Shown: positions 8,001 to 11,203 of the stretch, piece after piece
Layout: every line of letters begins with the position of its first letter
Position numbering within the stretch: position 1 is the first letter of the stretch
NCBI GenBank assembly: GCA_002441285.1
Contig: DJVR01000025.1
Coordinates: 1 to 11,203 of the forward strand
DNA: 11,203 nucleotides
Source: Candidatus Atribacteria bacterium UBA6251
GTDB lineage: Bacteria > Atribacterota > Phoenicimicrobiia > Phoenicimicrobiales > Phoenicimicrobiaceae
Direction: 5' to 3'
Made by a program: the position numbers and the translations under genes
Notes under the pieces: model-generated
Databases searched by the model: none
What the model saw: the letters and a program-made list of their open reading frames with translations, nothing else
Told to the model about the DNA's origin: nothing

Positions 8001-9960
8001 CTAAATTAAGCAATCTAACAATTTTCCATTTCAAGTAATTTTCCGCTGGAAGTACAGATGCAACCACCTTTTCAGAAAAATATTTTTCTAAACGATGCAA
8101 AAATTTTGTTTTTTGGTCAATTCGGGGAATTAAAATGTTAATATTTTCTAGAGTTAAAAGTCTAAACTCAATATTCTCTTCAGTTAACATACTAGAAAGA
8201 TAAACAATCATTTCATTTAGATATTCTTCAAAAAGGTGTACCGGTAAATGCGGGCCAATTTTTAACAAAACTAATTGGATTTCTTTATCATTATGATCTG
8301 CTTTCCGATAATATTCCCAGATAATTTTTATAAATTGTTGATTTTGTTCTCTCTGACAGTTATTGAAAAGAGAAGAAATCATTATATCAGTGCTATGCAG
8401 AATTCGATAACGTAGTAAAAGAGGTTTTTTGTGATCAGGTAACAAAAATTTTTTAAGATATTTCTGAAATAATTCTATACCATTGATTTCCGGAGGATCG
8501 AGTTTTACATTTTTAGGAATTTCTTTGCGATATTCCTCTTCAAAAGTGGCAATTAACTTTCCAATAAGCTTTGCACTCCTTCTCCTTATCTCATCTTCTG
8601 GATGGATTAATTGTTCATATAAAAATCTTAAAGTAATAAGTTTTTGTTTCTGGGTCAAATAAGTAGAATATTCATTTAATATTTGTATATATTCTCTAAG
8701 ATTCTTCCAATCATGATCGTTTTGGGTTAATTCTAATAGAGAATTTAAAGAATCTTCGCTTCTTAACTGATACATCAAACGAATATTATGCTCAATAGAA
8801 AGATATTTTAAATTCTGAATAATTTCCTTACTTTGCATTAGAGAATAATGTTTGATTATTTTTTCTTCTGGTAAATGGATTCCTTCCTTTTCAATGTCTA
8901 CATTAATTCCCAAATCAAGGAGATAATCCTCAAAATCTTTTAATTTAGAATATACCCGATAATATCTTTCTTTCTTTTGTTTATTTAGGTTATCCAGTTT
9001 TTCTAAAATGATCTGAAAAGAATCTCGGAGGGTAAAAATTTTCATCTTTCCCGAATTATTATGATTGTTATCATCCTTTACTCTAAAATCGGAATAGATT
9101 AGGATAAGTGATTCTAGAGGCAAATTAGCCAACTCCAGATCCCAGACAGAGTGATTTACCGCAATATGACCAAGGTAAGGAAGATTATGCCTTTTAAACC
9201 ATTTATCAGTGTAATAATAATGTAAATAAGGAGTTCTCTCCACCTCTTCCTTTTTACATCCATATTTTCCAATGTCATGTCCAATAGCTGCTCCAGAGAC
9301 TTTTCCTAAATCCACCGGGATACCTTTCTTAGATAATTGACGAGCAACATTGAGAGCAATCCAATTTACTCCACAGATATGATCAAGGGTACTATAATTT
9401 AAAACTTCCTGACTTAATTTCATCATTTCATAAATATAATCATCTTTAAAAGCTTTTATAAACCTTTTATATTCAGAAGAATTTTCTAGTTTTGACTTTT
9501 CTTCCGTAGTCAAAAAATGGAGAGGATATTTGCCCTGGAAGGAGTTATCGTTAGAAGATTTTTGTAAACCTGAAATTACTCTTAATAATTCCAAATAAAG
9601 TAAAAAAGTCTTACGAGTATTACTAGAAACAATTTTTAGTGTAGCAAGTTCTATAGCCTCCGGGAAAGAACGAGATAAAGCAAATTGATATACTTTATAA
9701 AGCCAGTCTTTTATTTGATGTTCTTGATCAAGTCTAAAGAATAATTCTTGTCCCAAAGAATAAACTGATTTACAAGTAAAATCTTTCTCCTCAAGCATTA
9801 GTTTTAATCTATGGTTAAATTCATTACTTTCCAAATGCTTTTTTACTAACTTTTTTTCACTTAATCCTAGATCCAGTTTTCCTCTCTGGGTTATTCTGGT
9901 TAGTACTTTCTTACTTAAAATTAGAGTATTACTTTCCCTCATAGTCGAATAAACCACCAA
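5020..9960 (-). CDS. Giant multidomain protein: HD hydrolase, helical repeats, NadD-like nucleotidyltransferase, GNAT-like and PRTase-like regions
   Basis: A 1646-residue protein without signal peptide or membrane segments. Residues about 190-300 are an HD domain: H194 (DHICGV), H228-D229 (GHDIGKYG), H265/H270 and D291 (YSDFR). Residues about 430-905 are repeated helical pairs of HEAT/ARM type. Residues about 932-1125 resemble nicotinate/NMN adenylyltransferase: GSFDPFSLSH (938-947), VVGSD (1026-1030) and SSSQIRGYI (1094-1102), equivalent to ISSTxIR. Residues about 1137-1300 look GNAT-like (GKVLGFSAF, 1195-1203; NLELMGFYSLP near the end). Residues about 1385-1560 contain VILVDDYLHKGYRI (1456-1469), like the PRPP loop of type I phosphoribosyltransferases, then KKIVVGALSGSGKE. 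The whole polypeptide is one open frame. In Firmicutes NadD is often encoded beside the HD protein YqeK, an Ap4A hydrolase; here both kinds of domain share a chain. A role in nucleotide or NAD-related metabolism is inferred; the overall function is unknown. The start is TTG 9960 (AAGGAAAAG upstream) or ATG 9942 (GGTGG upstream). Confidence 0.85.
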   Translation of the reverse strand: MVVYSTMRESNTLILSKKVLTRITQRGKLDLGLSEKKLVKKHLESNEFNHRLKLMLEEKDFTCKSVYSLGQELFFRLDQEHQIKDWLYKVYQFALSRSFPEAIELATLKIVSSNTRKTFLLYLELLRVISGLQKSSNDNSFQGKYPLHFLTTEEKSKLENSSEYKRFIKAFKDDYIYEMMKLSQEVLNYSTLDHICGVNWIALNVARQLSKKGIPVDLGKVSGAAIGHDIGKYGCKKEEVERTPYLHYYYTDKWFKRHNLPYLGHIAVNHSVWDLELANLPLESLILIYSDFRVKDDNNHNNSGKMKIFTLRDSFQIILEKLDNLNKQKKERYYRVYSKLKDFEDYLLDLGINVDIEKEGIHLPEEKIIKHYSLMQSKEIIQNLKYLSIEHNIRLMYQLRSEDSLNSLLELTQNDHDWKNLREYIQILNEYSTYLTQKQKLITLRFLYEQLIHPEDEIRRRSAKLIGKLIATFEEEYRKEIPKNVKLDPPEINGIELFQKYLKKFLLPDHKKPLLLRYRILHSTDIMISSLFNNCQREQNQQFIKIIWEYYRKADHNDKEIQLVLLKIGPHLPVHLFEEYLNEMIVYLSSMLTEENIEFRLLTLENINILIPRIDQKTKFLHRLEKYFSEKVVASVLPAENYLKWKIVRLLNLEKDLIEKYYKFYKNDLNKIQTIFLSNLKTSTCWIVKKIQIELLLNYVLGAKREEIYTALHFCNILKVSGEEAIRNLAGQALIKLISNLSLEQRNEIIIELLRALEMEDYQFTKYIPYYLGQLINYLPPRELEDIIYELVEKVKQTEPRLTSLLLRTIGIIIAFYPPYRERFAEEESVFQNRLQKIVGILLNGLVHYSLQVRQEAFRVIGRELFGSKHLSLEEKNRLFRLMAKKILTLLNQVNDTGLMFLSNCNGLSYIYKFISDYSFSKGSMDVDVPSKVAFFPGSFDPFSLSHKEIVKTLASLGFEVYLAVDEFSWSKRTQAHFYRKNIINLSIADELKVFLYPEDLPVNIANSDDLKLLRENFPSSEVFIVVGSDVLTNASSYQKEKTQNSIHTFPHIIFDRLPQGGYQDNKNNLSEVLKKIDKEIIKLNLVSEYEEISSSQIRGYIDENRDISKFVDPLAQKYIYANSLYQREPQFKGVMQTISLDIQLMEDVSLKEMEELCEQIFSYSKKKEILRSFKSLINKSNFRILVLKDLEHQGKVLGFSAFHWVRSSNLYQEFKNNLISEYIRENAVGRIILIEGVFITNRVKNNLEIENLEQIVLTETLSFCISKDYGYAIFRNILDFYTTGSLNENLELMGFYSLPFKEDKKTILVVDINKPCIINLETESVIKEPFNQSSKIKEAIIKSRKKILKSITTFYPGNIVLPFQINFINQMIVKKICQLNNVSFIPQVPRVLGEAMCVPFGKILHKMVVPNTVTKSLHTEKTFHSDVRTFNIDAFPNYLSLDNQVKVVRSFNMPVILVDDYLHKGYRIKTLEPLFHKYSIQVKKIVVGALSGSGKEIASILNREVDSVYFIPNLRLWFNESELYPFIGGDAIKRARHYQGNLVKSINLILPYAFPSFIKNVSGKIIYEFSKICMENAWNILKTLEEEFQGRRQQKLTLSRLGEIIIYPRCPDQGEGLEYNLNISPSHYLLNDLELLERNKEIVNR

Positions 9961-10040
9961 TAAATATCTTTTCCTTATTATAACTTAAAACTTTAAAATT
10001 TTATAGAAAAAAAGGATGATTATTTAAATTAATAAACCTA

Positions 10041-10082
10041 TAAAAAATAAAGAGGACACCTAATACAAAATAATGTCCTCTT
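10041..10082 (-). terminator. Rho-independent terminator of nfu
   Basis: A perfect 9-bp stem (AAGAGGACA at 10050-10058 with TGTCCTCTT at 10074-10082) with a 15-base loop. On the minus strand it is followed by TATTTTTTA. It lies about 50 bases after the nfu stop and before the giant gene, so it insulates the two transcripts. Confidence 0.8.
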
Positions 10083-10133
10083 GAATTTAACACAAAACAT
10101 AATAATCTAAAAGAAGTAAATTTTAGTTAGTCT

Positions 10134-10355
10134 TTAAACTGCAACTACATCTTTTATTTCGGGAACTTCTTTTTTTAAAGCCCTTCCCACGCCCATCTGT
10201 AAGGTCATCTGCCTCATTGGGCAACCAGCACATGCCCCTAAAAATTTTACTTTCACTACTCCTTCGGTAGTAACTTCTACTAATTCAACATCTCCCCCAT
10301 CTGCTTGTAGTGATGGTCTAATCTTTTCTAAGGCAGCTTCCACTTTTTTTTGCAT
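10134..10355 (-). CDS. NifU C-terminal-domain (Nfu) iron-sulfur cluster protein
   Basis: A 73-residue single Nfu domain. The family scaffolds or carries Fe-S clusters, bound at the interface of a dimer through a CxxC pair. Here the pair is C42 and C45 in GACAGCPMRQ (40-49), preceded by the highly conserved IRPSLQADGGDVELV (12-26). There is no N-terminal IscU-like or A-type domain, so this is the minimal form common in low-GC Gram-positives and many anaerobes. The ATG has a strong AGGAGG 5 bases upstream. It has its own promoter (10424-10452) and terminator (10041-10082), so it is a single-gene unit. Nearby client candidates are RlmN (4Fe-4S) and the iron-sulfur flavoprotein-like protein, though Nfu serves Fe-S proteins generally. 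Confidence 0.95.
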   Translation of the reverse strand: MQKKVEAALEKIRPSLQADGGDVELVEVTTEGVVKVKFLGACAGCPMRQMTLQMGVGRALKKEVPEIKDVVAV

Positions 10356-10423
10356 TTCTTCCTCCTAAGATCAATTTTAACTATCAAAATCAAGATGAAT
10401 TCATTTTTTATCGAATTTTATTT

Positions 10424-10452
10424 ATCTTAGCATATTTTTACCTTACTGTCTA
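10424..10452 (-). promoter_or_regulatory. Promoter of nfu with extended -10
   Basis: TAGACA (10452-10447), a 17-base spacer and TAAGAT (10429-10424) on the minus strand, with TGC just before the -10 (extended -10 form). The predicted start near 10417 gives a leader of about 60 bases with no obvious regulatory fold. Confidence 0.55.
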
Positions 10453-10488
10453 TTTTTAATTAACCTATTTTTTAATCTACCAAACCGA

Positions 10489-10536
10489 AAGCTTTTTGTT
10501 GATATTAATTATCTTTAAGAAAAAAGCTTAAAGATA
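10489..10536. repeat. Two overlapping, mutually exclusive inverted repeats after the CPBP gene
   Basis: TATCTTTAAG (10510-10519) pairs perfectly with CTTAAAGATA (10527-10536) over a 7-base loop. AAGCTTTTT (10489-10497) pairs perfectly with AAAAAGCTT (10521-10529). The two right arms share 10527-10529, so only one hairpin can form at a time. The site lies about 20 bases after the CPBP stop and may act as a weak terminator, but no U-tract follows the 10-bp stem on the minus strand. Confidence 0.35.
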
Positions 10537-10557
10537 CTTATTTACACCCATTAATTT

Positions 10558-11097
10558 TTAATAGTTGACCAGATAGTTGAGTATAAAATTGATGAAGGAG
10601 TGAGAAAGAAAAGCAGGCCAGAATGATTTACCCCGATAAGCAATATAGCCAAACCATAATCCTGCAGGAATACACATTAGAATTTCAATTTCAGGTTTTC
10701 CGATATGAAGAAGTACGAAAGGGATCATCTGGATTAAGATACTCCCCTCTTTAAACCTTTTCTGAAGTCCTAAAAGTAAAAATCCTCGAAGAATGAACTC
10801 CCAGAATAAAAGTAAAGGAATAGTCTGACCAAAAAAGATAAGGAAATTAAAATTTTTAGAATAATACTTATCCACTGAAGATAAAAGTGAAGCTATATAG
10901 AGTAAAGGAAGAGCAATCAGCACTGTAATCAATACATACCAACACCAACGTCTATAATCACCGAGTCGGAATCCAAAATCAAGTGGATTTTCTTTTAAAA
11001 TAAAAGTAATAGTGAAGATAGGAAAGATAAAGTGTACTAATTTCGAGTCGTCTTTACAGTTTGGCCTAAAAATGTAACTAAAAAACTGGTCATGCAT
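10558..11097 (-). CDS. CPBP-family intramembrane metalloprotease-like protein, short
   Basis: A 179-residue membrane protein; hydrophobic stretches at about 22-34, 52-72, 84-110, 118-133, 138-154 and 160-177 suggest five or six membrane segments. CPBP (Rce1/Abi) proteins are intramembrane proteases with a glutamate and histidine active site. Motif 1 here is WEFILR (99-104), with the first Glu of the usual EExxxR replaced by Trp but E100 and R104 kept. Motif 2 is FVLLH (F127, H131) and the last motif is H166 with N170 in HSFIN. The core is complete but the N-terminal part is short for the family. Roles in the family include prenyl-protein processing, bacteriocin immunity and signalling; the target is unknown. 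The ATG has AGGAAAG 5 bases upstream. It is divergent from the plus-strand gene at 11160, with about 60 bases between them. Confidence 0.8.
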   Translation of the reverse strand: MHDQFFSYIFRPNCKDDSKLVHFIFPIFTITFILKENPLDFGFRLGDYRRWCWYVLITVLIALPLLYIASLLSSVDKYYSKNFNFLIFFGQTIPLLLFWEFILRGFLLLGLQKRFKEGSILIQMIPFVLLHIGKPEIEILMCIPAGLWFGYIAYRGKSFWPAFLSHSFINFILNYLVNY

Positions 11098-11140
11098 GTT
11101 GTCTTTCCTATAGAATAAAGTTGATTAAATAAAATCTAAT

Positions 11141-11149
11141 AGGAAGGAG
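11141..11149 (+). promoter_or_regulatory. Ribosome binding site of the plus-strand gene
   Basis: AGGAAGGAG lies 10 bases before the ATG at 11160. It is the best reason to call the otherwise very short edge ORF a real gene start. Confidence 0.55.
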
Positions 11150-11159
11150 TACAGCACAC

Positions 11160-11203
11160 ATGACCACAGTTGAACGCATTGCTAACTTTAAGTATAGTGT
11201 ACT
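11160..11203 (+). CDS. Start of an unidentified plus-strand gene, cut by the window edge
   Basis: Only the first 14 codons are visible, reading MTTVERIANFKYSV. A strong ribosome binding site lies at 11141-11149 and there is no in-frame stop before the edge. The opening faintly resembles MmgE/PrpD-family proteins, which often begin with a similar amphipathic helix, but this is far too short for an assignment. It is transcribed away from the CPBP gene, so the 62 bases between them should hold both promoters; I see no convincing hexamer pair there. Confidence 0.55.
   Translation, partial: MTTVERIANFKYSV

Noticed and set aside
5020..9960. The giant frame as several genes joined by assembly error
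   Set aside because: There is one continuous frame, uniform base use and no internal ribosome binding site plus start at the domain borders that I could recognise, so a true fusion is the simpler reading.
9977..9982. TATAAT on the minus strand just upstream of the giant gene
   Set aside because: It is a perfect -10, but I find no -35 at 16-18 bases. Initiation there would start within about 10 bases of the TTG start and remove its ribosome binding site. It would only make sense with the ATG at 9942.
10558..11203. CPBP gene and divergent neighbour as a bacteriocin-immunity or phage-defence cassette
   Set aside because: No small leader peptide, transporter, toxin or recombinase is visible, and the neighbouring gene is cut off, so there is no support beyond the CPBP family name.

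Overview
The window is a stretch of AT-rich bacterial chromosome. It has purine-rich Shine-Dalgarno sites (AGGAGG, GGGAGG), TTG/GTG/ATG starts, sigma-A-like TTGACT/TATACT promoters, a tRNA with encoded CCA and a class A-type RNase P RNA. This suits a low-GC Gram-positive-like lineage (Clostridia, Halanaerobiales or a related candidate phylum such as Atribacterota); the lineage is inferred from style, not from a marker search. Every complete gene is on the minus strand. One plus-strand gene begins at the right edge.

Right to left, in the direction of transcription: the start of an unidentified plus-strand gene (11160 to the edge) is divergent from a short CPBP-family membrane protein (10558-11097). 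Next is a single-domain NifU/Nfu Fe-S protein (10134-10355) with its own promoter and terminator. A 1646-residue multidomain protein (5020-9960) follows. It appears to contain an HD phosphohydrolase domain, a long helical-repeat (HEAT-like) region, a NadD/NMNAT-like nucleotidyltransferase domain, a GNAT-like region and a C-terminal phosphoribosyltransferase-like region.

Downstream, with no convincing terminator in between, lie a divergent lactate/malate-dehydrogenase-like protein (3607-4884), an iron-sulfur flavoprotein-like protein (2502-3587) and the radical SAM RNA methyltransferase RlmN (1442-2521). These three are packed with 18 bp and -20 bp spacing and look like one operon. A CAU-anticodon tRNA (probably tRNA-Ile2), a terminator, a coiled-coil/zinc-ribbon protein (456-1169) and rnpB (5' end near 410) complete the window.

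The strongest candidate for something undescribed is the giant protein. It joins an HD hydrolase and an NMN-adenylyltransferase-like domain, which echoes the separate nadD-yqeK pair of Firmicutes, to a GNAT-like and a PRTase-like region. Its downstream neighbours are a Rossmann dehydrogenase homologue that seems to have lost catalytic residues and a flavoprotein. A nucleotide, NAD or flavin theme is a reasonable inference but unproven. A second unusual point is rnpB: its conserved 3' strand is not in the window, and where it should begin there is an AT-rich GTTA-repeat hairpin, so the RNase P RNA seems to carry a repeat expansion or insertion.
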